Shown: piece by piece, positions 43,030 through 54,539 of the stretch
Position numbering within the stretch: the stretch's first letter is position 1
Layout: each line of letters begins with the position of its first letter
Source: Alentia gelatinosa
Taxonomy: Eukaryota; Annelida; Polychaeta; Phyllodocida; Polynoidae
Assembly (NCBI GenBank): GCA_950022655.1
Contig: OX465583.1
Coordinates: 11,617,298 to 11,681,297, forward strand
Direction: 5' to 3'
Length of the DNA stretch: 64,000 nt
The notes under the pieces: generated by a model
The model's input: the letters and a program-made list of their open reading frames with translations, nothing else
The model's database searches: none
Told to the model about the DNA's origin: nothing
Translations under genes and position numbers: made by a program

Positions 43030-43574
43030 GACAATATTAGTCTGTATATCAAAAACTAACATGGTGACTCCCACTTTTTTAATTAGATATGTGTTCTACA
43101 ACACCTTGACATTATCATATCTAACTTTCGGAAAAATGACATGGGTTTTAATTTTTCAAGGTAAATTGTCCGATATTCACAGTGGTGCCATCTGGTGATT
43201 TTTTAGATACTTTACAAAGAAAATGAAATGAAAAATAATGTTTTATTCAATTCCCTTAAACACAAGCACGGCGACTTATGGATTTCAAAACTTAAATGTG
43301 TAGTACTAAAAAAAACCATCAAATTTTGTGAAGGTTTGAGGGAAATGACTTGGGTTTTACGATGTGAACAACAACTTATTAAAAAGCCTTTATATTATAC
43401 TACAATCTATTTATTCTATCATAATATTGATCTCCAAATAAAAAGAAAAATTAGCACGGTGACCCCTAGATTTTAACTTAGATATGTTTTCTGCAACACA
43501 TCCAGATCATCATACCAAAGTTTCAGAAAATTGACGTTGGTTTTAATTTTCAAGGCAAATTGTCCGATATGCCT
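42697..43574. mobile_element. TTAA-flanked non-autonomous element
   Basis: Inverted ends AGGCATATCC and GGATATGCCT-like (GATATGCCT) flanked by TTAA at 42693-42696 and 43575-43578, as in piggyBac-type elements. The interior has two diverged copies of a segment with CATGGTGACTCCCAC / CACGGTGACCCC, TTAGATATGT and CAAATTGTCCGATAT, and a TA microsatellite. No transposase frame. Confidence 0.7.
42961..43026. repeat. TA microsatellite, 33 repeats
   Basis: Uninterrupted TA. A C run precedes it at about 42834-42847. Confidence 0.97.
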
Positions 43575-43578
43575 TTAA

Positions 43579-45110
43579 CCGTCCTAGCCCAGCCTCTACG
43601 GAGCCGTTGTTAACAGCCCCCAGTGTTCTAACCCCGCAGTACGCACAGCACCGACCCAGACACGATCACAAAAACAACTGGTGGTAAACAGAAGAGGCCT
43701 ACTGAGGACATGAGGGGAACAAATGGCTCAAATTAATGAGCAACAAAGGGAGGCTGATACATTATGAACGGGGAGCAGTGTGTTAATTGTTTCCTGAAAT
43801 ATTGCGTAATGTGAAGTTAATGTGTCAGATGAAACAATGCAGACACCTGTGCTGGGATATCCTTCTTTTGGGATATTTGGTAGATTTTCGATCCATCCTG
43901 CAGTCTACAGTGATGGCAGTTTTCCTTGTTTCCAAGGAAATCCTTGTTTTCATTTACAGTTTATGAAATTATTTTGTATGTATTTAACGAAGAACGTATA
44001 CATTGAGCCTCATCCACGCCAATAAAACAGTGGTTTGAATCTCCCCACACACCCTTGATCCTATTTCATGGTCAACATTGATGTGTTTTCCATGTTTTCT
44101 TGGGTCTTTCTGAGGCAGTAAATTCTACATGAAAAATATTTCCTCTTTTTATCATGACCCCAACTGACATCCCTGAATCTATGAATAATTCCACACACCT
44201 CTCTTGATAGCAATTCGTAAAACTGCTCTCCTACTTCTATTCATATTTGTCTGATGTCGCTGACATAAATATCTTATTACTGCAATTGGATATTAATATA
44301 ATAGATATCTTATTACTGTAATGAGAATTTTTTTTTTTTTTTGCAATCAGTTTTTATTTTTCATTTGTTTACATCATTTGTTCCACTTTTTGGTCCTTAT
44401 ACAGTCTTAAATCTTTTCAACGTTTTCAAAGAAACACAGTAAACAATTCTTAACAACAATTCGTAATGATGTGGTCATACTAATGCTCTTTTTTTTCTCC
44501 CCCCCCCCCCCAGATTTTCTATTTACAGTGATCTATGTATATCTTTTCTCAGATCTAAGTTTTTTCTTTTCACCCTTAAATTAGATGCTACCCTTGTATT
44601 TTGACTTAATAACATTAATCGATTGTATCAGTGTTATCTTATCAGCATCAAGTAATACAGCTGTTGATTTACAGAGCATCGTTAGTTCATTTAAGTTGAT
44701 CATCTAGATCGTTTGGGCTGTTCTTTGAAAGACCTCGTCTTCTATTGATTGTTCATAGTAAATTTGTAAGGACAGCTTTGTGTCCTTGAGACCCAATCCT
44801 GTGTTGATATTTATCAATACTTATATGTGCTTGGTATTCAAATTATTTCTAATTGTAATGGGATAATAATATAATAAATATCTTATTACTGTAATGGGAT
44901 ATTAATATATTTAATGAAGTTGAGAAATATTTGCAAAAACAGACACAGTATTCTTTATTTAAAGGTGTTATTATTATTACACCAAGATGACAGTTGGTGT
45001 ACATCTTGGTATCAGTATTTGTGATAGTATACAACATACCTTTAGTTTAACTATGAAAGGTGTAACTAATTAAGTTATTGTCTATAATGTATAAATCTTG
45101 CTTTAGGTAT
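43579..45110. other. no gene recognised; low-complexity runs
   Basis: Contains T15 near 44328, a C run near 44500, two copies of a CTTATTACTG(T/C)AATG word group (44275-44325 and 44850-44905), and a small inverted pair ACCAAGATG/CATCTTGGT near 44980-45010. No supportable gene. Confidence 0.4.
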
Positions 45111-45116
45111 AGGGCA

Positions 45117-45372
45117 CAAAGTGATTGCTAGTTCCGCCATCATCCGCCAGGAAATTGTAAGATAATCTAGTTGGTTCAAAGTCCACAACAAACAGACAGG
45201 CAGATTGAGGTATAAATATTTTATTATGGGATTAAATTAACCTCGAGATTGGGGAAGGAAGATTCAGTATTATTTTGCAACGTTTCGTCCCATTCATGTA
45301 CTTCTTCAGGCAATTTATGTTGTGATTGCTATTTCCGCCATCACCCCCCAGGAAATTGTAAGATAGCACGAC
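45117..45372 (-). mobile_element. Penelope-like element end between direct repeats
   Basis: On the minus strand CCTGAAGAAGTACATG then GGGACGAAACGTTGC (45277-45310) resembles the conserved terminal motif of Penelope-like elements, which in some carries a hammerhead ribozyme (CTGANGA then GAAAC). It lies between two about 50-bp direct repeats (45117-45170, 45323-45368: GTGATTGCTA, TTCCGCCATCA, CAGGAAATTGTAAGATA). No RT is present. Confidence 0.4.
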
Positions 45373-45675
45373 TGTACTCGAAGGAGAGGGGGGGGGGGGT
45401 AACCACTGCTATCAGTTGTTACAATTCATAGATAATATTGAGAAGAGGCTAAATATCCTCTCTGGCAAGCCTAAAAATTATTTTTGATGAAATCTGTTGA
45501 TAGCAGGACATGCCATCTAACGTTTTAGATGGCGTCAGGGGACATGATGGCCGTCTCCATAGCACGATAGCTATGTGCCCTATAGTCCTGTACCAAAGAG
45601 AACTATCACCTGTAAGTTATTAAGGTGAAAGAGGAGCCTTGCCCTATTTTTTCACAGATGCCATGAGTTCCTCTG

Positions 45676-46009
45676 TATTACTATATACCGGTGCACGAAT
45701 GTCTCACTTTTACGCGATAAGAGAAAAGATTCCGTTCTGCCGCACCATGGCGTAAAATATTTTTACGCCACACTGTACCACGTGATCTTATTTCGGAGGT
45801 TGAAATACGTTGATAATGTGAGTACCAAAATGGCATTTAAATTGAATATCGGTATATAGTAATAAAAAGACATAGTGAGTGTGGCCGAATTCCATCTGTT
45901 CCTCGATATTTTGGTCAGAAATACTCACCTCAGTCTACGACTTCGGTGAGTATTTCTGACCAAAATATCTCTGAACAGATTCCATTCGGCCACACTAACC
46001 ATGTCTTTC
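45676..46009. mobile_element. hairpin-superfamily element (copy 13), TATTACTATATACC type
   Basis: The block is bounded by TATTACTATATACCGG and CGGTATATAGTAATA (45676-45865) and is immediately followed by hairpin 45866-46009 (AAAGACATAGTGAGTGTGGC and so on, with near-perfect complement). The apex in reverse reads CACCGAAGTCGTAGACTGAG. Block word ACGAATGTCTCACTTTTA recurs in reverse near 55.4 kb. Confidence 0.82.
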
Positions 46010-47744
46010 TATACTACACACACCGGGAGTTTTTTTTTTCCGTATACCCTGGAATCTGTTGCATCCCCACAAGGCAACGGATGATGTAATTGACATGAAC
46101 ATACTGTTTAAAATTTCTCTTTAGGAGATACCAGAAGGGTGGAAATCTGGAAAATCCAAGTAAGTCTAAATGAAAAGTCAGTCAGGAATATTTTTGCTTA
46201 GATGAATTCCTAGAATTTAAACATAAAAGTTTAAAAAGGGGAGAAAATGAACCCACCACAAATATAGGTTCAAAGGATCAAGTATGGAAAAGGAATGTCT
46301 TCTTGCTTAAAGAATCAAAACAAACAAACCTACCTCAAGCAATAACAAGCTACACCATGAAAATATACCTTCAACATCCCTTGTGAAGGTACTCACTGAT
46401 GGTATATTTCAGGTTTTTCGCTCGGTAGGCTGTGAATAGGCTTTTTCCATAGGCTGGTGTCGAACGTTATCTCCATGGTTACGCAGTGCCTACAGCCAAA
46501 CATACCCCTGGCAACATATACTCTAGCATTGGGGCTGTGAGTGTATGAAAGTAATGCGGTTATGATACCTGTGTACATTATTTCCAGAGAAATAATAATG
46601 ATTGCATCGTATTCTATGGTACTCCAGCTCAAATCTGATATGTCATACATGGATATTGCGTCCATAATACCTTAGATATGGCTTAGATCACACAGGTATA
46701 TCAAAACTGGATACACAATAAGGCATTGGCAGACCTAGCTACCATATATGCTTATCTTCTTCCAAATTAAAACCAAGACAGTTACCAACTATGACAGCCC
46801 GGGCTCATTAATACAATGCCCTAGATTGTTCTACTAGTCTAATCTGTGAAAAAACAACACTCCTGCAATCACACCCACCGTTCACACTTTAGGTGTGATC
46901 GCTGTGTGACCCTATGGGCAGAAGTACGGACTGGGCCTTGTTTGTCCGAGCAGCCGCGTTACTAGAGAGTGCACCGTTAGGCGGCGCTGAACGGCAACAC
47001 CTGCATTTAGTGAAGCTTTCATGACGGATTAAGTCATTGTGATCATACAGAGGTTTCTCTCCCATTACAAGAGACATGTCAGAGACCCATGTATCTGCAG
47101 GTGTAGAGATGTAGCTTTTTCTCCTCTTTTTGTCTATGCATAATTGTGATGCTGTTGTTGTTACTCCTCACTGGACAGATAGGTTGAAAATCATATTTTG
47201 AATGTATGAACTTGCTGTCAATAAACCTTTACACCAAAAAAAATGTATGCGTTAGGACTCACGATACATTAGCGTGTTGAGATATTCTCTGTTTTTCAGG
47301 GAGTAAAGAGTGGCGCCTCTATGATAGCGTGTCAGTGCGGCGGCCCAGTGTTCTGGTGGGGAGCTGAGACACATGGGTTAGATCCCGCCGGGAGCAACAA
47401 CAAACAGACCTGACCAGAAGGCAATATGGTAAATCTTATGGGCTCCAGCCACACGTACGCCACCATCACTAGCGTGTGCCTTCACACATCAAGTGGATTC
47501 TTTTTATATTCAGAACATTGTTTTTATTGCTGTCAGAGCCAATATACAGTCATTATCATATTATAAAGGTGTAGACCTTAAGAAGAAAGGAGTAAAAACT
47601 CAAACACCGATGTACTATGTACTACTATGAGTCAAGTTCTTAACTGAGCTTTAATGTAGAAGCTTAAACTGATGAAATGACATATGCATCCAGTTTATAT
47701 ACACACTGCAGGTGGCATCTGAGTTCAGGGTAAGCATGTAAACT
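46010..47744. other. no gene recognised
   Basis: A 90-codon minus frame (46393-46665) has no recognisable domain. A weak tRNA-like B box (GGTTAGATCCC) occurs near 47377 without a convincing fold. Otherwise nothing supportable. Confidence 0.3.
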
Positions 47745-48095
47745 CTGTGCTGTGATTGGCTGTGGGAGTCACAGCCAATCAGAACTGACCAGTCTCGTTC
47801 CGGTCTGGCGCACATGCCAAGGAGGGCCGCAACTCAGGTGTCAGTGTCGTGTCAGAGCGCCCTGCCCCCATGTGGCTAGACTTGGAACTGGAGTGAGTGA
47901 TAATGAGTGTAAATATGCCATTCACTACATGGCTGCCGTACGGTCAACATCAAGACAGGGAGGGAGCTACTACAAGATGGCAACTGTCTTAATGCAGTCG
48001 CTTTGTTACTAATAAATACGGGCAATTTGGATGACTTAATATCTTCACATAGAAACCAATACAATCGGTCACGATAGGGATGTATAGGCTGGAAC
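47745..48095 (+). repeat. dispersed repeat (uninterrupted paralogue of 28790-29860)
   Basis: GACCAGTCTCGTTCCGGTCT, GGGCCGCAACTC, CATTCACTACATGGCTGCCG and ACTAATAAATACGGGCAATT align with the 28.8-29.9 kb copy but without its inserted elements. A perfect 14-bp inverted pair around GATTGGCTGTGGGAGTCACA opens it. Confidence 0.7.
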
Positions 48096-48237
48096 TTTAC
48101 AATATGTTTGATTTACAATCACATTAGTTTGTCACAGTATTTATCATGAAGCAAATTATAGATATTCTCAATCAGTGGTTATCTGGCAACAATAAAAATA
48201 GGGCAATTATTAGGCCTGAAAAGCCTGTTTTTCATAC

Positions 48238-48805
48238 TGTAGCAGTCACTGGCTCCGGCCTCCTTAGGCTAACCCACCTTCGCAGAGAGATGGTATAGAT
48301 ACTCCCTCCAGCGATATGCCACCCTAGATGCGGAGTCACATAGGTTGGTTCGGAATGGTTTCAGAATGTAGATGACTCTAAGACCTAATCACATAAAACC
48401 AGACTCCTCAAGTTTGATAAACAATAAATGTTTATTAATGATACCTTCAGAGTGACCCAGTTCGGATCACCGCAAGTACACAGTACCTTGACACCGGAGT
48501 GCCAAGTAAAGCCGGGTAGACTTATCTAGATGCCGGAGCACATAGACTCACCTAACCACTGAGAGGGTTCGGAGAAACCAAGCAAATGAGGCCGCAAGGA
48601 TTCACTCTTCTCAGAGAGAACGCACAAGAATGCCTGCCGACCTACTGTGAACCCGGCTTATATAGAAGCCGAGCTACGTAATCCGGGCGAACCTGTAACA
48701 CCTGCGTGCACAGGCTCACCTGAATCACTACGCAGTAGGGACTGACACCCTGCGCCCTCTGGCGAAGACTGAGGACACAGAGTTTAGACTGACCCGACCC
48801 CTACA
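48238..48805 (-). mobile_element. solo LTR
   Basis: 568 bp with ends TGTAG..CTACA. On the minus strand the order is U3 with CTATATAAGCC at about 48660, then AATAAA near 48425, then the 3' end, which is the expected U3-R-U5 order. No coding region of a retrotransposon adjoins. Flanking bases (CATAC and ATCCT) do not form a target duplication. U3 is related to 41554-41760. Confidence 0.65.
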
Positions 48806-49260
48806 ATCCTATCCCCTACCCGTTTTAACAAAGTTTGGATGACTACACAGCTATCTTTCTCTTACTCAGAGGTCCAATCTTTTTTCTCTTTGAGTTCAAA
48901 AAGTAGAAATAAACTTAAAATAGCATATTTTCTGAATCGAGACAATCTCTTCAATATATATTCAGTAAAACAGGAATTTTTTAATAAACCCTTAAAATCA
49001 GTCAAACGTCAAATATAAGCATCCTACATTGCCGCTAAACTGGAAAGGGTCTTCGGGATAGCAATCCAGATAAAGTACTAGTCTGGCTGGTCGAGGTAAG
49101 ATGGATTCACAAAGTAGATACAGGAAGGCAGACGTCTGGCCACGCTACCCACAGTTAGGCGCCATGAGATAGATCATGCAAAATACCGCTCAGAACGTGG
49201 CGAATCAGCCCTCAAATATAACATGCACTGTGGCAAAGGCCGGCCAGTGGATGACCACGG

Positions 49261-49330
49261 CCTGTCTGATGTTCATGGACCGACATGATGTGGCGTTAAC
49301 AATAAGCACACACATTGTCCATGGTAAAAA
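49261..49330 (+). pseudogene. possible piggyBac transposase relic
   Basis: The frame 49176-49397 contains FMDRHDVALTISTHIVHG, resembling the W-x-D-K/R-x-x-V-x-x-x-S-T-x-H segment around a catalytic region of piggyBac transposases. Flanking residues do not align and no other motif is present, so this is tentative. Confidence 0.25.
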
Positions 49331-49460
49331 AACAAGTTTAGATTCTTGTTTGGCTCAAAACGAAGTTCCTCAAGGTATAAATGTACATGAGTTCTGATGT
49401 ACTCTTTGTTCATCCACCATATCATGTTTGAGACATTCTGTATCCAACTCAATCACTCTA

Positions 49461-49727
49461 GGGCTCGTTTCCATTGGCTGACGAAAATGGTGTGGATTTT
49501 TTTAGATCTCCTTAAAGCCCATTTTCATTGGCCATCACCGATCTACAGTCAGGGACAGACCATTAGCATTTTTTTAGTTATCCTAAAAGCCCTTTTCCAT
49601 TGGCCATCGCCAATATACAGTCAGGAACCACCGACAGACCTTCAGCATTGGTTAAGCAAAATGGAAATGGCCTTTTAGGAGAACTAAAAAATCTACACCA
49701 TTTTCGTTGGTCAAAGGAAACGGGCCT
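49461..49727. mobile_element. MITE family a with internal TIR duplications
   Basis: Left GGGCTCGTTTCCATTGGCTG; right GGTCAAAGGAAACGGGCC. Inside, the TIR-like word recurs twice in the same orientation (CCCATTTTCATTGGCCATCA, CCCTTTTCCATTGGCCATCG), each followed by a CAATATACAGTCAGG-like or CGATCTACAGTC word. The ends therefore look like stacked insertions or duplications of the end. Confidence 0.78.
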
Positions 49728-49739
49728 TATCACTGACAA

Positions 49740-50045
49740 TTTCGATTTCATTCTATGGGTGGGTGCAACGTACAGGATTACATCACTCATCTTGTCTATG
49801 TCGTTTAGTAATGAACAGGTTCCATTTTTTCTCTCTGTGCAAGCGACCACAGAGATCTCTATACCTATTGACCTCGGTGGGCTGGTCTTACCCCAGGTCA
49901 GGATGATGTATATACACCGCTCGCAGAATCCACATGGGTGCAGATCTATCACTCTGTATTGATTGAAGATGCCGATCCTTGAGACCTTGTCGTGGGCAGG
50001 CTCAATAAAGTCTCCTACTTTATCCGAGTTGGGAAGATTCGTCAA
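49740..50045 (-). CDS. candidate coding exon of unknown gene
   Basis: About 102 codons stay open with a protein-like composition: VGDFIEPAHDKVSRIGIF, FCERCIYIILTWGK, IGIEISVVACTERKNGTCSL, DVILYVAPTHRMKSK. The four to five cysteines suggest an extracellular or secreted domain, but I do not recognise it. Minus-strand upstream sequence offers an AG (GTGATAG) acceptor. The frame continues into the family a MITE, which would abut or truncate its 3' side. It could also be part of an unidentified mobile element. Confidence 0.3.
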
Positions 50046-51955
50046 ATCAAAGCAGATTCTATCACATAAAGACTAACACAGTTGAGTCATTCCAAGGCTT
50101 ATTATAGGAGGGGAAATGTATTTTGAAGAATATTTGTTATCCATGCAATAAATGTATGAATTTTGCTATGGTATGGAGGTTCTGTATGGTCTTTCTTCAT
50201 AGCCAATAGTTTTAAACCATTTTAAAATTAGTTTTTGGAATTAGCAAATTGTAAAGTAATTGGTAGATTATTCCAAATATTGATTCCTTTGTATTACTGG
50301 GACCTCTGATAAGGTCAATTAATAAACATCATTTCCAGGTAATTTCTAGTGCCCATGACGGTGATGTTTTTGTCTGGCCTCATGTTTCGATAGTTTCTGC
50401 ATTTTTATATTTTTTATATTTTCAAAAAATTCGCCATGAAGGCTCTCCAATTATTTGTTTGCGATACTTTACTTATATTCGTACATCTCCAATGGTCGAA
50501 CAGTAAGGTAATGCAAGGCAAAGTATGTGTTGGGGTGGAAATGAGTTGGGATGAGATGACAACACATATATACAACGACATGGCAACCCTCGAGCAACTC
50601 ATCTACATAGACCTTTAATGAGTTGGATCAATTAGGAAATTTTATGCTTGATAATCAATGGTGTGGTAAAATTGTTTGTGTTGTTTTGAAAGCGGCATTA
50701 CCATGTGCCATCTTTCCGCTCTTCATTCTAGATCATTCCGAGTTTCCCCTTTACTCCAGGTTTTCTTTCATTTCTCTATGTGATGACTTGGTAATTTTGA
50801 CTTCGTTTGTGATGGTGATCTCAGTGTATTGTCAGGAGCTGACGTATCAGTGGTAACGATCCTACGCCCAGGCTTTCTACGCGCCGCACGTATCAGAGAA
50901 ACTAATTATTTGTGGTGCAATTACATTACTAATTTATGTCAGTAGACCCTAGAAGATGATGTCTATACCTTCAGAAATAAATTTTGATACAATCCATAAT
51001 TCTCTCAGATGTAAGTGTTATATATCAAATTAAAGCTTATGAAATATAGAAAATGGGAATATATTTGCAATAGGGGTTGAACATCAAAATATCGAGTGAG
51101 TTGGTATAGGAACCAACCGTGTCATTTACTGTCCCACTACCTGATCCAGCGCATTAATACAGTGCACCGACCTCTCCATTCATAACCTCACACCACTGGG
51201 TCTGGAAAATATCTGAACCATTCTAAAATAATTTCTACATCCCACCATCATTTTGGTATATATACTAACATGCAAGTTGTTTCATTGCCGTAGCCCCCCT
51301 CCTAATCTCAAATAGTACAAATCACACGTTTTCTAGTAGCACTACAGTATCCAGCTACCTCGAGGTGTTTGGAATTAGTGTTGTGACACCTTGTTTACTA
51401 CCACAGGAAGCAGAGGCGGGCAATGAACGGAACGGAATGTGTTGGGCGCTGGTGCTTTCGAAAAGAAACCCTGAATAGCGCGTGGGCGTTGAATGTCCAC
51501 CACACTTAGGGCGGTACAGGGATGCCAAGGCGGTAAACTAAGGGCGATACAAACCCATACCAAAAGGTCACAGTCATATGCTGCCAATTTCCATTCAGAC
51601 GGTCCATCCATTGGCCCGGCCCTGTCCGAGCTGGTAGGGCAGATGATGTACTGGGACACCGTGGAAAGCACTCACACTGCGCCGCTCCGGTTTATTGTAC
51701 CGCAAACCGAGTTTCTGTAGGTTGCTCTAGCGGTGCAGTGTGGAAAGCACTGCGTATGATAGACACTCTCCCAGCAGATCTTTCGAGGCGCTTACGCTTA
51801 GTAATCTCTGCCTCAACCCAAAGCTGGTACTCCAGGTATCCGCTAAAGACAGGGGGAACCAGCCAACATTCTATATTCAAAATAAGGCAACTGCCAAACG
51901 TTATGAAAGTCAAACAACTCATGTATCATGAGTTGTGAAATATAAGAATTGTTAA
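50046..51955. other. 1.9 kb without a recognised gene
   Basis: Several overlapping short frames (50436-50618, 51375-51740) without family resemblance. 51770-51900 has weak similarity to 63440-63520 (CTCCCAGCAGA, ATCTCTGCC). Confidence 0.35.
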
Positions 51956-51959
51956 GTGA

Positions 51960-52200
51960 GCTTCACAGATAATCCAGCTCTTTCCTTTTCAGGTCTTAAG
52001 AACTTTATGATGTAAATCCACAGTTGCCCATTCGAAGGAGCATGTAGGTCTTGTTGACAAAACAAAAAACAGTAACACATGAGGTATTTTCCACTAAAGA
52101 AAGTAATACCAGAGACTATGACTATGTTGGAAATAACAAATAGCAGAAATGAGTATATACATATGTTATTTATCATATAAACATGTGCATCTCTATTTAC
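51960..52200 (-). repeat. dispersed repeat copy (paralogue of 63580-63745)
   Basis: On the minus strand TGTAAATAGAGATGCACATG, ATACTCATTTCTG, ATTACTTTCTTTAGTGGAAA and CTCATGTGTTAC match 63590-63745. Both translate partly to LVNRD(A/V)H(V/I)YI-, but frames break elsewhere. Confidence 0.65.
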
Positions 52201-52717
52201 AAGAAAAACACAAAATACTCCCAAAAGCGCTCAGAATTTAGGATATTTGAAAAACTGGTGGATGGGATAGATTTTGTCCCAAACAGGCAGGTCGGAGCAG
52301 AAATACAATTGGCCCCGGGAAGTGTTGCAGGATCTGTGCTCGGAGAGTGCACGATAGGCAGGCTATATGGCATGTCAATGGTGCCCAGGTGTTGCTGGGT
52401 TATATCCCCCGCTGGTGTACTGATACCAGAGACTGTTGACACAGACACTAAGGGTAGGAGTTCCTGTGTGATGAGGGAGTCTTCTTTTTGTCAGCTGCAT
52501 GGGGTGGGTCACACCCACAGGTCAGGGAGATTTGTATTTTCCTGCAGATATTCGTGGTGCATGTATACATGTATGTCCTGCACGTGGGAATATCGGTTGA
52601 CTCAATTCTCACTATACGATTCACACTTTGGAATACGCCCTGGAACCGTAACACGCCATCATCATTCGCGTGATGATATACAGAGACATGGTTAGTGTGG
52701 CTGAATGAAATCTGTTC

Positions 52718-52930
52718 CGAGTTGTTTTGGTCGGAAATATTCATTGAGTTCGAAGGACGAGGTGAATATTTCCAACGAAACTAACAAGTAGTCCTGTAGC
52801 AGGTTAGAGGAAGTGTGTTTCAGAGTACATACAATGTTTTATTATTGAATCTAGAGCTCCTTAATCTCCCGATTCCGAATCTGCTTCGTGCCAGTTTGTA
52901 CAGGCTCAGCATTTTGAGATATGAGCGTTT
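52718..52930. mobile_element. hairpin (copy 14) plus tail, inverted relative to 55070-55250
   Basis: Hairpin 52718-52789 (GGTCGGAAATATTCA pairs with TGAATATTTCCAACG; apex TTGAGTTCGAAGGACGAGG). The tail (CAGAGTACATACAATGTTTT, AGCTCC, ATCTGCTTCGTGCCAG, CAGCATTTTGAG) matches 55070-55170 in reverse. GACATGGTTAGTGTGGC before the hairpin matches the 45.9 kb arms. Confidence 0.7.
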
Positions 52931-53249
52931 TAAATAAAAAACATTAAAAAAATGGAAAATAATCAAATGAATATATTTATTTAAACTCAATTTCAGAGTA
53001 AATCACATTTTATGAATTATTCTCAAAAGGAATCTGATATTTGATTAACACAATTACATATGGAAAGATTGATGGTATATTTGACCTTGAAAAGTCAGGT
53101 GAAGGTCAAATCAAGGTCAATTTTGTCATTTAATGTAAAACTATGAAATTTATTAGATGAAATGCAATAGGTGTGCAAAACAGAATATTTCTACATCACT
53201 CCTTAAAATTTACGCTGGGTTCTAATGTACTATCTATGTATTGGCAACT

Positions 53250-53312
53250 GACTTCAGTCCTTCTCTTCATCTGATTCATCATCACTGTCTGAATAGAAAA
53301 TATGTTTTGTCC
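53250..53312 (-). pseudogene. possible terminal exon with acidic tail
   Basis: After an in-frame stop and an AG at about 53318, the minus strand reads NPWTKHIFYSDSDDESDEEKD and a stop. Acidic Ser/Asp/Glu tails like this are common protein C-termini. It lies downstream of the 53548-53904 frame on the same strand, so both may belong to one decayed gene. Confidence 0.3.
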
Positions 53313-53547
53313 ATGGGTTTCTACATTAGATATGACCTGCACCAAGTTGTTGTTGTTCCTTGCCAATTTCATTGCCTAGGAAACCATGTTAACATCAGCC
53401 TCCTCATGTGTAGTTCAGAGGTCATCTCTGTTGGTAATGAGTCCTCCATATACAATAAAACCTGCTTCTGAGGCACTTCACTAAAGGGGGTACCCTGTTT
53501 TGGGGGTCCTTTGCTCGGAACAGACAGTATCACATTAAAGAAAGGTT

Positions 53548-53904
53548 TTACTCTACTTCTATTGGGATGGGTTCTGGTCCTGTTACTAGCAATGTATTCT
53601 GTACTGCCGTACCCTCTGCTTCTCTCACAACATATTCAGTGATGATTTGGATTAACTGCACTGTATTACTTGTTACAAACGGGGTGTCCTTCTGTGAAGG
53701 AAGCAGAGTCTGCAGGAATATTTGATGTTGGTGTGCAACAATGACACTAGCTCTTTCTACCCTTGTAGGGTCCTTGATACTATATTCATGATACCGATCT
53801 AACACCAGGTACACATCATGTTGAAGGAGAATAACTGCAGCATGATGCCTCCAGGTATTCCCCAGTCTAGGTATCTTAGAGGCATCATTGATACATATAT
53901 ACAA
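53548..53904 (-). pseudogene. fragment of an uncharacterised protein with a DRY..SIKDPTR signature
   Basis: 118 codons. HDVYLVLDRYHEYSIKDPTR resembles a signature (hydrophobics, F/L-D-R/G-Y, S-x-K, T-R-x-x-R) that I associate with a large uncharacterised protein family recurring in invertebrate genomes, often as many copies; this is recollection and not a search. The remainder (TLLPSQKDTPFVTSNTVQLI, ending PEPIPIEVE) is plausible coding. No complete gene: the N-terminal part is absent, and the frame is probably a single exon or a relic. Confidence 0.4.
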
Positions 53905-54217
53905 ATTTCAATAATTGAAAAAATATTTGCTTGAATTAATAGAAATTTTGACAAAGTATGAGAGCCATATTGACCTTTGATTTGGTATAACAAAATATCA
54001 TCAGCTACCAAGGTAAATTACTCAAATTATATGATACATCATGTGACATTACTATTTCCCCCAAAAAGGTGCCTGCCATAGCAGGGCTATTTATGCAGGC
54101 TTTGCCTGCCATGTAATGCTGAGCAATGGAACTTGGTGCTGCAGGGAAAGTGTTATTCCTATATACCTATGAGCGAATAACCTATGATTACCTGATGCTG
54201 CTGGGGGTGAAATCACT

Positions 54218-54300
54218 TTTGTTTACTGCCCAGATTGACGTTTACTGCCAAGGTTGAAGTTTTCTGCCTGGTTGAATGTTTCCTGCCCAGGTTGACGTTC
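54218..54300. repeat. short tandem repeat, about 20 bp, 4 copies
   Basis: Imperfect units of GCCCAGGTTGACGTTTACT. It lies just before the 54353 hairpin. Confidence 0.75.
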
Positions 54301-54352
54301 AGAGACGTTCGGTTTTTATAGATATTAGCCAACAATTGAAAGTATAAAGGAA

Positions 54353-54531
54353 TAGGGAAACCACGTACCGGTGGGAATAAGTCAAAGTTACAAGGTAAGA
54401 CTTGGAAAAATTATTCCCCAAGCATAGCCTTGGACAGTAATTTTTCCAAGCATAGCCTTGGACAGTAATTTTTCCAAGCTTTGCCTCGTTACTTTGACTT
54501 ATTCCCACCGGAACATAGTTTCCTTATAATA
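54353..54531. mobile_element. long hairpin (copy 15) with an internal 34-bp duplication
   Basis: GGTGGGAATAAGTCAAAGTT and GACTTGGAAAAATTATT pair with AATTTTTCCAAGC and AACTTTGACTTATTCCCACC-like right arm. The loop side holds two tandem copies of AAGCATAGCCTTGGACAGTA plus ATTTTTCC. The right arm in reverse has GTAACGAGGCAAAGC. Block not identified. Confidence 0.7.
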
Positions 54532-54539
54532 TAAGGTTA

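Noticed and set aside
47320..47390. tRNA-like sequence with B box GGTTAGATCCC
   Set aside because: No matching A box at proper spacing and no cloverleaf by eye.
52183..52695. 170-codon plus frame
   Set aside because: No recognisable domain; its left side overlaps a dispersed repeat and its right side runs toward a hairpin element.
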